A stretch of DNA of 14,467 nucleotides. It comes from an uncultured Flavobacteriales bacterium. Its GTDB lineage: Bacteria > Bacteroidota > Bacteroidia > Flavobacteriales > BACL11. The position numbers and the translations under genes were made by a program. Below the pieces are notes generated by a model. That model was not told the DNA's origin and did not search any database. It was given only the letters and a program-made list of their open reading frames with translations. Shown piece by piece: positions 1-7,193 of the stretch. Position 1 is the first letter of the stretch. The number at the start of each line of letters is the position of its first letter. Location of the stretch: the NCBI GenBank assembly GCA_913047525.1, contig CAJWUS010000024.1, positions 1-14,467 on the forward strand, given 5' to 3'.

Positions 1-260
1 GTGTGAAAATAAATAAACCCTTTATCATCTATATGGGTTACAATAAATCCAATCTCATCCATATGAGCCCCAATCATTACTCTTTTGCTTTCTTTTCCTT
101 TTTTTATTGCAATCAGATTTCCTAAATTATCTATTTTTATTTCATCTACTAATGAAGTTACTTCTCTTAGTACAATTTCTCTCACTCTTTGTTCGTGCCC
201 TGGCGCTCCTGCTACCTCACAAATCTCTGCTAATAATTTTGTATTTATTTTTTTACTCAT
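1..260 (-). CDS. M42-family metallo-aminopeptidase, N-terminal part (cut by window edge)
   Basis: The reading frame starts at the ATG at 258-260 and runs off the left edge with 86 complete codons. The protein begins MSKKINTKLLAEICEVAGAP. Around residues 18-25 it has AGAPGHEQ, and around 65-75 it has GAHMDEIGF. Both are characteristic of the M42 (glutamyl aminopeptidase / FrvX-like) family. The His of AHMDE is a zinc ligand in this family, which trims peptides in the cytoplasm using two metal ions. No signal peptide is visible, as expected. The start lies 4 bases after the pyk stop, so it is very probably the last visible gene of the acpP-fabF-pyk operon. The second half, with the remaining metal ligands and catalytic Glu, lies outside the window, so the family is clear but the exact specificity is not. 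Confidence 0.88.
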   Translation of the reverse strand, partial: MSKKINTKLLAEICEVAGAPGHEQRVREIVLREVTSLVDEIKIDNLGNLIAIKKGKESKRVMIGAHMDEIGFIVTHIDDKGFIYFH

Positions 261-264
261 AACT

Positions 265-1683
265 TTACGCTCTACTTAATTTCATCATATTAGTCATTCC
301 TTTTTCATTTGCTGGCATACTCGCCACATTGATAACTAACTCTCCTTTCTTTATTAGTTTGTTTTTGATTAAAATCTCTTTGGTTTCCTTAATGGTTTGA
401 TCAGTAGTTGTACCTCTATCATAATAAAATCCTTGCACCCCCCATACTAAAGAAAGGGTGTTTAAAATGGAGTGATTGTTGGTAAAGGCGTAGATAAAAG
501 CGTGCGGCCTATGGCTTGAAGTTTTTATGGTATTATAACCAGAATAGGTAATAGTAATTATTGCTTGTGCTTTTGTTTGCTCTGCAATTTGACAGGCGCT
601 TGAACAAATTGCAGAAGATAAACCTCTTTCGTTTTTTGAAGATGTTTTTGTTGCTTCTTTTTTTGAAATATTATGTTCGCTCCTCTCTACATCTCTAATT
701 ATTTTTCGCATGGTGTCAATTACTTTTGTTGGGTGTTTCCCAACTGATGTTTCTCCGCTAAGCATCATTGCATCTGCTCCATCAATCACTGAATTTGCCA
801 CATCATTTACCTCTGCTCTTGTTGCTGAAATATTTTTAGTCATACTCTCGAGCATTTGTGTCGCAATTACTACTGGTTTAGATTGAGTGATACATTTTTC
901 AACAATCAATTTTTGGTAAACTGGAACTTTATGAAGTGGGATTTCAATCCCTAAATCTCCACGCGCCACCATTACTGCATCTGCTTGTGTAATTATATTA
1001 TCAATATCATCTATTGCTTCTGGTTTTTCAATTTTAGCAATTACCCGAGCATTTGAGGTTTTGTTTTTCCGGATTATCTTTTTTAGTTTTATTATGTCCT
1101 CAGATGAACGAACAAACGATAGGGCTATCCATTCAATTTTTTCTCCTAAAATAAATGCTAAATCTTTTTTATCTTTTTGTGTTAAACAGGGTATGGATGT
1201 TTGAGTATCAGGAAGGTTTACTCCTTTATTAGAATATAGTTTTCCGCCAAAAATAACTTTTGCTTTTATTGTGTTTTTAGAATTTGAATGAATTGTTTTT
1301 AGTACAATTTTTCCATCATCCAATAAAATCCTATCTCCTTTTTTTACGTCTTTTGCAAAAGAAGAATAGTTTATAAATATAGCTTTTTTGTCTTTTTTAT
1401 TAGTGCTAAAACTTACCTCAGACGCTTTTCTAAGTGTCCTTGGGGTTTCAAAATTCCCCACACGAATTTTAGGCCCTTGCAAATCGGCAAGTATTGCAGT
1501 ATGTACATGTAATTCCTGATTTATTTCTTTTATTATAGTTATAATCTCTTTTGCCTTTTCGTGCGAGAGGTGGGAGAAATTCAGTCTACACACATTTACT
1601 CCCCTGCTTATCATTTTCATCAATATTGCTTTTGATGATGATGACGGGCCTATTGTTGCTATTATTTTAGTTTTTCTTATCAT
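265..1683 (-). CDS. pyk: Pyruvate kinase
   Basis: This 472-residue enzyme catalyses the last glycolytic step, phosphoenolpyruvate plus ADP to pyruvate plus ATP, in the cytoplasm. The N-terminus has TKIIATIGPSS (5-15) and RLNFSH (33-38), which belong to the substrate site. A B-domain follows from about 70 to 165 (DLQGPKIRVG, KGVNLP). The signature segment AKIEKPEAI (216-224) carries the catalytic Lys217 and metal-binding Glu219, and ARGDLG (240-245) carries metal-binding Asp243. TQMLESM (275-281) is also canonical. The length fits a standard enzyme without the extra C-terminal PEP-utiliser domain found in some bacteria. The start overlaps the end of the upstream IPExxxVDY gene by 17 bases and the stop is 4 bases before the M42 peptidase gene, so translational coupling within one operon is likely. 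All key residues I checked are intact. Confidence 0.97.
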   Translation of the reverse strand: MIRKTKIIATIGPSSSSKAILMKMISRGVNVCRLNFSHLSHEKAKEIITIIKEINQELHVHTAILADLQGPKIRVGNFETPRTLRKASEVSFSTNKKDKKAIFINYSSFAKDVKKGDRILLDDGKIVLKTIHSNSKNTIKAKVIFGGKLYSNKGVNLPDTQTSIPCLTQKDKKDLAFILGEKIEWIALSFVRSSEDIIKLKKIIRKNKTSNARVIAKIEKPEAIDDIDNIITQADAVMVARGDLGIEIPLHKVPVYQKLIVEKCITQSKPVVIATQMLESMTKNISATRAEVNDVANSVIDGADAMMLSGETSVGKHPTKVIDTMRKIIRDVERSEHNISKKEATKTSSKNERGLSSAICSSACQIAEQTKAQAIITITYSGYNTIKTSSHRPHAFIYAFTNNHSILNTLSLVWGVQGFYYDRGTTTDQTIKETKEILIKNKLIKKGELVINVASMPANEKGMTNMMKLSRA

Positions 1684-2092
1684 GAAAAATAAATGGGTTT
1701 AATGAGCTTATACTATCTAAATCAAATTCAAAAATCAACAAAATTTCGGGTATTTTGCTTAACTTTCCAATAAATTCTTCTTTTTCTTTTTCCCAAAAAG
1801 GATTTTGAATTTTTAGAAAGTAGTCTATATTCTTGTATTTTGGTAATAAATGCCCTCCTTTTGAGTAATTAGATATTAAATCGTGGTGGATTTCTAAATC
1901 TTTATCTTCAGAAGTGAACCTACTAAACTCAACTTCTGTTGTTTCTTCTGGGTTGTGGTATTTGTTTTTAATAAAGTTTACTTTTAGCCTATTGTTCATT
2001 TCCCAACACAACTTATATCCTTTTGCATGGCTATTAATAGCCAGCACTATAAAATCAACTTCATCTAAATATCCAAGTGTTAATGATTTCAT
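1667..2092 (-). CDS. IPExxxVDY family protein (function unknown)
   Basis: This 141-residue protein is assigned to the Bacteroidota-specific IPExxxVDY family from remembered family features. The name-giving motif is present in diverged form as LPKYKNIDY at residues 83-91, followed by FLKI. The N-terminal YLDEVDFIVLAI (8-19) and EFSRFTSED (55-63) also match conserved family segments as I remember them, and the C-terminus ends in a typical hydrophobic IF-containing tail. There is no signal peptide or membrane segment, so it should be cytoplasmic. In this phylum the gene usually sits directly upstream of pyk, as here, where it overlaps the pyk start by 17 bases. It follows fabF with a 30-base gap. 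The function is not known; its fixed position suggests a link to pyk expression or to the fatty-acid operon, but that is inference only. Confidence 0.82.
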   Translation of the reverse strand: MKSLTLGYLDEVDFIVLAINSHAKGYKLCWEMNNRLKVNFIKNKYHNPEETTEVEFSRFTSEDKDLEIHHDLISNYSKGGHLLPKYKNIDYFLKIQNPFWEKEKEEFIGKLSKIPEILLIFEFDLDSISSLNPFIFHDKKN

Positions 2093-2122
2093 AAATAACT
2101 TTTGCTAAGCTACGAATAAACC

Positions 2123-3370
2123 TTATATTTTTTTAACTACTACAGTCGCATTGTGCCCGCCAAAACCAAAAGTATTACTAAGTGCATAATTGACGGTTCT
2201 CCTTTCTGCCCTGTTGAATGTTAAATTTAACTTCTCATCAATTTCAGGATCTTCTGTTTTGTGGTTAATTGTAGGCGGAATAGTGTTTTCTTTTACTGCC
2301 ATAATACAAGCGATAGATTCAATTACTCCAGCAGCACCTAATAAGTGGCCAGTCATGGATTTTGTGGCGCTAATGTTTAAATTATATGCGTGCTCTCCAA
2401 ATAAGGATTTAATTGCTTTTGTTTCGGCAATATCGCCAAGTAGTGTTGATGTTCCGTGTACATTGATATAATCAATGTCGCTTATTTTTGCATTTGCATC
2501 TTCTATTGCCAAGCGCATTACATTAGATGCGCCAAGCCCTTCTGGGTGAGGCGCGGTAATATGATGGGCATCAGCTGTTAGTCCTCCTCCAACTACCTCA
2601 GCATAAATGGTGGCGCCTCTTTTCTTGGCATGCTCATATTCTTCTAACACTATCGCTCCGGCCCCTTCTCCCATTACAAAACCATCTCTATCTTTATCGA
2701 AAGGGCGAGATGCTGTTTTTGGATCATCATTTCTAGTGGACAAGGCCATCATTGCATTAAATCCTCCTATCCCTGGTTCATAAACACAAGCTTCTGATCC
2801 TCCTGCAATAAAAATATCTGCTTTGTTCCATTTAATATAATTGAAGGCGTCAATTAATGCATTTGTAGAAGAAGCACAAGCAGAAACAGTTGTAAAGTTT
2901 GGTCCTCTAAACCCATATTTAATAGAAATGTGGCCAGCAGGGATATCAGAAATTAATTTAGGAATAAAAAATGGGTTAAACCTTGGTGTTCCGTTACCTG
3001 TTCCAAAATTTACCGATTCGGTATAAAAGGTGTTCATTCCTCCAATTCCAGAGCCCCAAATAGCCCCTGCTCTATCAGAATCTATTTTTTCAACATCAAG
3101 TTCTGAATCCTTAAACGCCTCATTAGCAACCACCATTGCAAACTGGCAAAATCTATCCAATTTTCTGGCTTCTTTTCTATCTAAAAAGTCGGTTGGATTA
3201 AAGTTTTTAACTTCACAGGCGAACTGAGTTTTAAAATTAGTTGCATCAAAAAGGGTGATTGGAGCAGCACCACTCTGTCCGCTAACTAATCCTTCCCAAT
3301 ATTCTTGCAGATTATTTCCGATAGGCGTAAGCACACCTATCCCGGTAACGACAACTCGTCTTGCATCCAT
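2123..3370 (-). CDS. fabF: 3-oxoacyl-[acyl-carrier-protein] synthase II (KAS II)
   Basis: This 415-residue condensing enzyme elongates acyl-ACP with malonyl-ACP in type II fatty-acid synthesis. The catalytic triad is visible: Cys165 in VSACASS, His305 in VHGTSTLLGD, and His342 in GHLLGAAG, with the conserved Lys337 just before it in ATKSMTGH. The N-terminus RRVVVTGIGVLTPIG and the C-terminal NTFGFGGHNA are also canonical. The length matches FabF rather than FabB. The gene begins 15 bases after the acpP stop, so its acyl-carrier substrate is encoded in the same transcript. The start ATG at 3368-3370 gives the usual family N-terminus. Many Bacteroidota have rnc immediately downstream; here the next gene is the IPExxxVDY family gene. 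Confidence 0.97.
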   Translation of the reverse strand: MDARRVVVTGIGVLTPIGNNLQEYWEGLVSGQSGAAPITLFDATNFKTQFACEVKNFNPTDFLDRKEARKLDRFCQFAMVVANEAFKDSELDVEKIDSDRAGAIWGSGIGGMNTFYTESVNFGTGNGTPRFNPFFIPKLISDIPAGHISIKYGFRGPNFTTVSACASSTNALIDAFNYIKWNKADIFIAGGSEACVYEPGIGGFNAMMALSTRNDDPKTASRPFDKDRDGFVMGEGAGAIVLEEYEHAKKRGATIYAEVVGGGLTADAHHITAPHPEGLGASNVMRLAIEDANAKISDIDYINVHGTSTLLGDIAETKAIKSLFGEHAYNLNISATKSMTGHLLGAAGVIESIACIMAVKENTIPPTINHKTEDPEIDEKLNLTFNRAERRTVNYALSNTFGFGGHNATVVVKKI

Positions 3371-3385
3371 ACGCTTTTTGTTTAC

Positions 3386-3619
3386 TTATACTGCTCCTTC
3401 CACAAAGGAAATAGCGTCCCCAACAGTTGCAATGCTCTCTGCTTCATCATCTGGTATTTGAATGTCGAATTCTTTTTCAAGCTCCATTATAAGCTCAACT
3501 GTATCCAGTGAGTCTGCCCCAAGGTCATTAGTAAAGCTTGCCTCACTGGTTACTTCGCTTTCGTCAACCCCTAGCTTGTCAACAATAATTGCTTTTACTT
3601 TTGTGGTTACATCTGACAT
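3386..3619 (-). CDS. acpP: Acyl carrier protein
   Basis: This 77-residue acidic protein carries growing acyl chains on a 4'-phosphopantetheine arm. The attachment site is Ser37 in [15 protein letters not shown], the hallmark of the family. The flanking LGVDESEVT (helix I to II linker) and [19 protein letters not shown] (helices III and IV) match bacterial AcpP closely. It is the first gene of the leftward operon with fabF, the IPExxxVDY gene, pyk and the M42 peptidase. It is transcribed away from purN across a 127-base divergent spacer that holds promoters on both strands. Nothing is unusual in its length or sequence. Confidence 0.98.
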   Translation of the reverse strand: MSDVTTKVKAIIVDKLGVDESEVTSEASFTNDLGADSLDTVELIMELEKEFDIQIPDDEAESIATVGDAISFVEGAV

Positions 3620-3647
3620 GTCAAAATATTTTTAAATTAATATGCTG

Positions 3648-3679
3648 CAAAGAAATACATTAATTGTGCAATTTGCAAA
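3648..3679 (-). promoter_or_regulatory. Candidate promoter of the acpP-fabF-pyk operon
   Basis: Read on the minus strand, TTTG (complement of 3676-3679) is followed after 20 nt by TTTCTTTG (complement of 3648-3655). That fits the Bacteroidota sigma pattern TTTG / 19-21 nt / TAnnTTTG with one mismatch in the -7 box. It predicts a start site near 3642 and a leader of about 23 nt before acpP. Assignment is by pattern only. Confidence 0.4.
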
Positions 3680-3681
3680 CA

Positions 3682-3712
3682 TTTGTTTTATCTCTTCTTA
3701 CAAATATTTTTG
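3682..3712 (+). promoter_or_regulatory. Candidate promoter of purN-rnhA
   Basis: TTTG at 3682-3685, a 19-nt spacer, and TATTTTTG at 3705-3712 match the Bacteroidota -33/-7 consensus (TTTG, TAnnTTTG) exactly in sequence and spacing. Transcription would begin near 3718, giving a leader of roughly 28 nt before the purN GTG start. Its -33 box lies only two bases from the -33 box of the divergent acpP promoter. Confidence 0.6.
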
Positions 3713-3746
3713 TTCCTTTGCTCATTATTTTTAAACTTTTTATGCC

Positions 3747-4319
3747 GTGAAAAGTCATGTTGCCATTTTTGCTTCAGGAGCTGGCACAAATACTGAAAAT
3801 ATTTGTCGTTTTTTTACTGATACGCCTGATATAAGTGTTGTTTTAGTTTTGTCAAACAAAAAGAGTGCTCTTGTTTTAGAAAAGGTGAAAAAACTGCAAA
3901 TAGATGTATGTGTTTTTACAAAAAACCAATTAACTGATTATGTTTTTATTCAAGAAATACTTGATAATTATGGTGTTGATTTTATTGTTCTAGCTGGATT
4001 TTTGCTTAAAATCCCAAAAAAAATGGTGAAAAACTACCCCAACAAAATCATTAATATTCACCCCGCTTTACTGCCAAAATATGGCGGAAAAGGAATGTAT
4101 GGAGAAAATGTTCATAAAGCTGTTTTAGAAAATAAGGAGTCGGAATCTGGAATTACAATTCATTTTGTAAACAATAACTATGATGAGGGGGAAATTGTTT
4201 TTATGGCAAGGTGTCCTGTTGAAAAAGTCGACACTCCTGAATCGTTAGCTAATAAAATTCATAGGCTAGAAAAGGAGTATTTCCCTAAAATAATTGCTTC
4301 TATAATTCGAAAAAAATGA
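3747..4319 (+). CDS. purN: Phosphoribosylglycinamide formyltransferase (GAR transformylase)
   Basis: This 190-residue enzyme transfers a formyl group from 10-formyl-tetrahydrofolate to GAR, the third step of purine synthesis. The phosphate loop FASGAGTN (8-15) is near the N-terminus. The catalytic set is complete: Asn103 and His105 in NIHPALLPKYGG, and Asp146 in NNNYDEGE. The length is usual for the family. The start codon is GTG at 3747-3749. The nearby ATG at 3742 is in another frame and meets TGA within three codons, and no in-frame ATG lies before the phosphate loop, so GTG is the best choice. The stop overlaps the rnhA start as ATGA, which suggests translational coupling. The position divergent to acpP is one I recall from flavobacterial genomes. 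Confidence 0.95.
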   Translation: MKSHVAIFASGAGTNTENICRFFTDTPDISVVLVLSNKKSALVLEKVKKLQIDVCVFTKNQLTDYVFIQEILDNYGVDFIVLAGFLLKIPKKMVKNYPNKIINIHPALLPKYGGKGMYGENVHKAVLENKESESGITIHFVNNNYDEGEIVFMARCPVEKVDTPESLANKIHRLEKEYFPKIIASIIRKK

Positions 4320-4789
4320 TTACACTTTATACAGATGGTGCTTGTAGTGGAAATCCAGGGCCAGGAGGGTATGGCTTGGTTTTAATAAAAGGAAGCAACC
4401 GTAAAGAGTTGTCGGCCGGTTATCGACTAACTACTAATAATAGAATGGAACTACTTAGCGTGATTGTCGGTTTAGAATCTTTGAAAAAAGAAAAATCATC
4501 CGTTATTGTATATTCTGATTCTAAGTATGTGGTGAATGCAGTGGAAAAAAAGTGGGTTTTTTCTTGGGAAAAAAATAATTTTGGAAAAAAGAAAAATCCA
4601 GATTTATGGATTCGTTTTTTGAAGGTTTACCGAAAACACACCATTACATTTGTTTGGGTAAAAGGGCATGCAAACAATAAAGAAAATGAGCGGTGTGATG
4701 GGTTAGCCGTTAAAGCTACTGAGAACAATCCTCTTGAAATTGATAGTTGGTATGAGGGGAATGTTGCAAACAAAAACGAATTATTCTAG
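4316..4789 (+). CDS. rnhA: Ribonuclease HI
   Basis: This 157-residue enzyme cleaves the RNA strand of RNA-DNA hybrids, for example at R-loops and primer remnants. The four acidic active-site residues are present: Asp7 in YTDGACSGNPGPGGYG, Glu45 in NRMELLSV, Asp68 in VYSDSKYV, and Asp128 in NERCDGLA. The helper His118 is in VKGHANN. A basic, tryptophan-containing handle region (about residues 79-100) for hybrid binding is present. The ATG at 4316 overlaps the purN TGA. At its 3' end the gene overlaps the convergent kinase gene by 4 bases, leaving no room for a terminator between them. Confidence 0.96.
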   Translation: MITLYTDGACSGNPGPGGYGLVLIKGSNRKELSAGYRLTTNNRMELLSVIVGLESLKKEKSSVIVYSDSKYVVNAVEKKWVFSWEKNNFGKKKNPDLWIRFLKVYRKHTITFVWVKGHANNKENERCDGLAVKATENNPLEIDSWYEGNVANKNELF

Positions 4790-5715
4790 TTTTTTGTTAA
4801 AGATATATCGAATTGTACTAGGTCGATAAATTCTTGCGATCTGTTTTCCAAATCTTGATGTGTAAGTTCTTTTATTCTTTCTGTTCCAAATTTTTCCACG
4901 CAAAATGATGCCATTACCGAACCGTATATTACTGCTCTTTTCATGTTTTCAAAAGAGATGTCCTTTGTTTTTTCTAGATAACCAATAAACCCTCCAGCAA
5001 AACAGTCGCCCGCTCCTGTCGGGTCAAAAACATCTTCAAGGGGAAGTGCTGGTGCAAAAAATACTTCTTCTTTATTAAATAAAAGAGCGCCATGTTCTCC
5101 TTTTTTAATTACTAAGTAGTTTGGTCCTGTTTCGAGTATTTTTTTGGCAGCTTTTACTAGTGAGTATTCCCCGGAAAGCTGTCTTGCCTCTTCATCATTT
5201 ATGGTTAGTACGTCTACCTCTTTTAGGGCTTCTTTTAAGTCTTCTAAAAAAAGATCCATCCAAAAATTCATAGTGTCTAAAACAATTAGTTTTGGTTTTT
5301 TTTTCATTTGATCCAACACTCTTTTTTGTATAGATGGCATTAAATTTCCCAACATTAAAAATTCTGATTCTTGGTATTTCTCGGGGACAATCGGATTAAA
5401 TGTTTCTAAAACATTGAGTTGAGTATCAAGTGTGTCTCTCGTGTTCATGTCGTTGTGATATCTTCCTGACCAAAAGAATGTTTTTTCGCCTTTTTTAATT
5501 TGAAGCCCTTCTGTATCCACATTATGTTTTTCCAAAGTGTCTATAGCGTGTTTCGGAAAGTCATCTCCCACAACAGACACAAGGTTTAATTTTTTAGTAA
5601 AAAAGGACGCTGATAAACTGATGTATGTTGCGGCTCCACCAACAATTTTATCCCTATTTCCAAATGGTGTTTCGATGGCGTCAAAAGCTACTGTTCCTAC
5701 TATTAAAATACTCAT
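4786..5715 (-). CDS. PfkB-family (ribokinase-like) sugar kinase
   Basis: With the ATG at 5713-5715 the protein has 309 residues and starts MSILIVGTVAFDAIETP. A longer frame from a TTG at 5730 is possible, but that codon lies in the promoter region and homologous proteins start at the MxxLIVGTVAFD position, so I prefer 5715. The N-terminal glycine pair GGAATYIS (26-33) and the signature DPTGAGDCFAGGF near residue 232-244, with catalytic base Asp237, identify the family. NDEEARQLSG (about 173-182) is the usual mid-domain element. The substrate cannot be read from sequence; ribokinase, adenosine kinase and fructokinase relatives all share these motifs. It converges on rnhA with a 4-base overlap. 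Expected location is cytoplasmic. Confidence 0.9.
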   Translation of the reverse strand: MSILIVGTVAFDAIETPFGNRDKIVGGAATYISLSASFFTKKLNLVSVVGDDFPKHAIDTLEKHNVDTEGLQIKKGEKTFFWSGRYHNDMNTRDTLDTQLNVLETFNPIVPEKYQESEFLMLGNLMPSIQKRVLDQMKKKPKLIVLDTMNFWMDLFLEDLKEALKEVDVLTINDEEARQLSGEYSLVKAAKKILETGPNYLVIKKGEHGALLFNKEEVFFAPALPLEDVFDPTGAGDCFAGGFIGYLEKTKDISFENMKRAVIYGSVMASFCVEKFGTERIKELTHQDLENRSQEFIDLVQFDISLTKN

Positions 5716-5735
5716 TTTGTTTTTTTGCAAATATA

Positions 5736-5766
5736 TTGCATAATTAACTGCTTTATACTAATATTG
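5736..5766 (+). promoter_or_regulatory. Candidate promoter of tRNA-Asn
   Basis: TTG at 5736-5738, a 20-nt spacer, and TAATATTG at 5759-5766 resemble the Bacteroidota promoter with one mismatch in the -7 box. Transcription would start near 5772, about 16 nt before the mature tRNA. The element lies almost exactly on top of the opposing kinase promoter. Confidence 0.38.
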
Positions 5767-5770
5767 CAAA
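5739..5770 (-). promoter_or_regulatory. Candidate promoter of the PfkB-family kinase gene
   Basis: On the minus strand, TTTG (complement of 5767-5770) is followed after 20 nt by TAATTATG (complement of 5739-5746), one mismatch from TAnnTTTG. It predicts a start near 5733 and an 18-nt leader to the ATG at 5715. A second box, TATATTTG (complement of 5728-5735), matches TAnnTTTG fully but has no -33 partner and would leave only a few bases of leader, so I rank it second. Confidence 0.38.
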
Positions 5771-5787
5771 CCATTTTTTTAAATAAT

Positions 5788-5861
5788 TCCTCCTTAGCTC
5801 AGTTGGTTAGAGCATCTGACTGTTAATCAGAGGGTCCTTGGTTCGAGTCCAAGAGGGGGAG
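5788..5861 (+). tRNA. tRNA-Asn (anticodon GTT)
   Basis: A complete 74-nt cloverleaf can be folded by hand. The acceptor arms TCCTCCT (5788-5794) and AGGGGGA (5854-5860) pair with one G-U. The D stem is GCTC/GAGC (5797-5800, 5810-5813). The anticodon stem TCTGA/TCAGA encloses CTGTTAA, with GTT at 5822-5824. The variable loop is 5 nt, and the T arm CTTGG-TTCGAGT-CCAAG spans 5837-5853. The discriminator base is G5861. The CCA end is not encoded, so it must be added after transcription. A strong hairpin terminator follows at once. Confidence 0.96.
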
Positions 5862-5866
5862 CTAAC

Positions 5867-5898
5867 AAAAAGCCCGGCTAAAAATAACCGGGCTTTTT
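5867..5898. terminator. Bidirectional intrinsic terminator
   Basis: AAAAAGCCCGG (5867-5877) pairs perfectly with CCGGGCTTTTT (5888-5898) around a 10-base loop. The GC-rich core is flanked by an A-tract on one side and a T-tract on the other, so it can act in both directions. It ends the tRNA-Asn transcript rightward and the propeller-protein transcript, whose stop is at 5920, leftward. Confidence 0.9.
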
Positions 5899-5919
5899 GC
5901 GTATTAACCAAACCTTATT

Positions 5920-7143
5920 TTATTTCATTACCACAATTTTTTGGGTTTGTTTGCTTTCATTTGTCCGAAATTGACAAAAGTAAGTTCCGTTTGACAAATG
6001 CTTGGTATTGTAATAAAAATGATGTTGGCCTTTGAGGTTTTTTTCCTCAAAAATTGTTGTTACTTCTTTCCCTTGAAAAGTATATAGTTTGATGCTTACC
6101 TTACTGGCTATTGGCAAATAATATGAAAATTTTGTATTGTTTTTAGATATATTATTTATTACTTCAAAAACTAAGTTTGGTTTATTTGTTAGTACTTTTT
6201 CGTTTACCCCATCCTGATTTAAGACCAATAATGCTTTTTCTGTTCCAATCCATTTGTTGTCATTTTCGTCAATATAAATACTATAATGATTCATTTTCTT
6301 TTCTGTTGCTTTATAGAGTTTCCATTCAACACCATCAAATGATGATATCCCTTCTTGTGTGCCAATCCAAATTCTATCATAATCATCAACTGTTAAGCAG
6401 TTTATTGTGTTATGAGGCACTCCTGAATTTTCTTGTGTATAAACTTTCCAGCTTTCGTCTGATAAACTTAGGAGTCCTTTTTTAGTTCCAATCCATTTTG
6501 TGTTGTTTTTATCAATAATTATATTCCACACATGATTATCTGGTAAGGGGGAGTTTTTGCTGTTGTATTCGTTTACTGTTTTGTTGTTAATAACCAAAAG
6601 TCCGCTGTTGGTTCCTGCCCAAATATTATTTTCCTTGTCAATTGCTAGTGATATAAAATCATCATTCTTTATTTTTTTGTTTTTTCTGCTAAAAATCACC
6701 ACTTTTTCCCCATCATGTTTTACCAATCCTTTTTCGGTTGCCAGCCAAATATTTCTATTGTAGTCTATTACAATTTTTCTTATTTTATCAGATGGTAAAT
6801 TACTGTTTTTTATATTAATAATATTCCATTTTTTTTCTTCTATTTGTAATAATCCTGATGCTGTGCCTATCCAAATTGTATTTTCTACTTCTAAAATGCT
6901 TAGTATTTTATCAGAAGGGAGATTACTGTTTTTTGTGGTAAACACTTTCCAATTATTCCCATCAAATAAAATTAACCCCTCCTGGCTTCCAATCCATTTA
7001 TTATTGTTTTTGTCAATAATTAAGGCTGTTATTTTATTATCTGGCAAGTTGGTGCTCGCGCTATTATATACTTTCCAGATGTCATTTTGCCCAATTGCAG
7101 TAACAACTGAAAGAATAAGTATTATGCTCGTTAGTGTCTTCAT
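5920..7143 (-). CDS. Secreted two-component-regulator-propeller protein with T9SS C-terminal sorting domain
   Basis: This 407-residue protein starts with a signal peptide (MKTLTSIILILSVVTAIGQ, likely cut after Gln19). Seven repeats follow, each with a WIGT-type core at Trp50, 91, 133, 174, 217, 259 and 298. They are spaced 39-43 residues apart, with alternating LPxDxI and GLLxF segments. This is the 'regulator propeller' repeat seen in the sensor part of Bacteroidota hybrid two-component systems, and seven units are enough for one closed propeller. The last ~85 residues (SIKLYTFQGKEV, LSNGTYFCQF, QKIVVMK) look like a T9SS type A sorting domain, so the protein is probably exported and anchored or released at the cell surface. 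No transmembrane, kinase or receiver domain exists, so it is not a classical sensor. The ligand is unknown. The gene is monocistronic, with the shared terminator downstream. Confidence 0.85.
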   Translation of the reverse strand: MKTLTSIILILSVVTAIGQNDIWKVYNSASTNLPDNKITALIIDKNNNKWIGSQEGLILFDGNNWKVFTTKNSNLPSDKILSILEVENTIWIGTASGLLQIEEKKWNIINIKNSNLPSDKIRKIVIDYNRNIWLATEKGLVKHDGEKVVIFSRKNKKIKNDDFISLAIDKENNIWAGTNSGLLVINNKTVNEYNSKNSPLPDNHVWNIIIDKNNTKWIGTKKGLLSLSDESWKVYTQENSGVPHNTINCLTVDDYDRIWIGTQEGISSFDGVEWKLYKATEKKMNHYSIYIDENDNKWIGTEKALLVLNQDGVNEKVLTNKPNLVFEVINNISKNNTKFSYYLPIASKVSIKLYTFQGKEVTTIFEEKNLKGQHHFYYNTKHLSNGTYFCQFRTNESKQTQKIVVMK

Positions 7144-7193
7144 TTTTTAAATTCATATATTTATTTTACGAGCAGCTTTTTTAATTCGTTACG

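Noticed and set aside
5716..5730. Longer kinase start at TTG 5730, adding five residues
   Set aside because: The ATG at 5715 gives the family's usual N-terminus, and the TTG lies in a promoter-like box close to the predicted transcription start.
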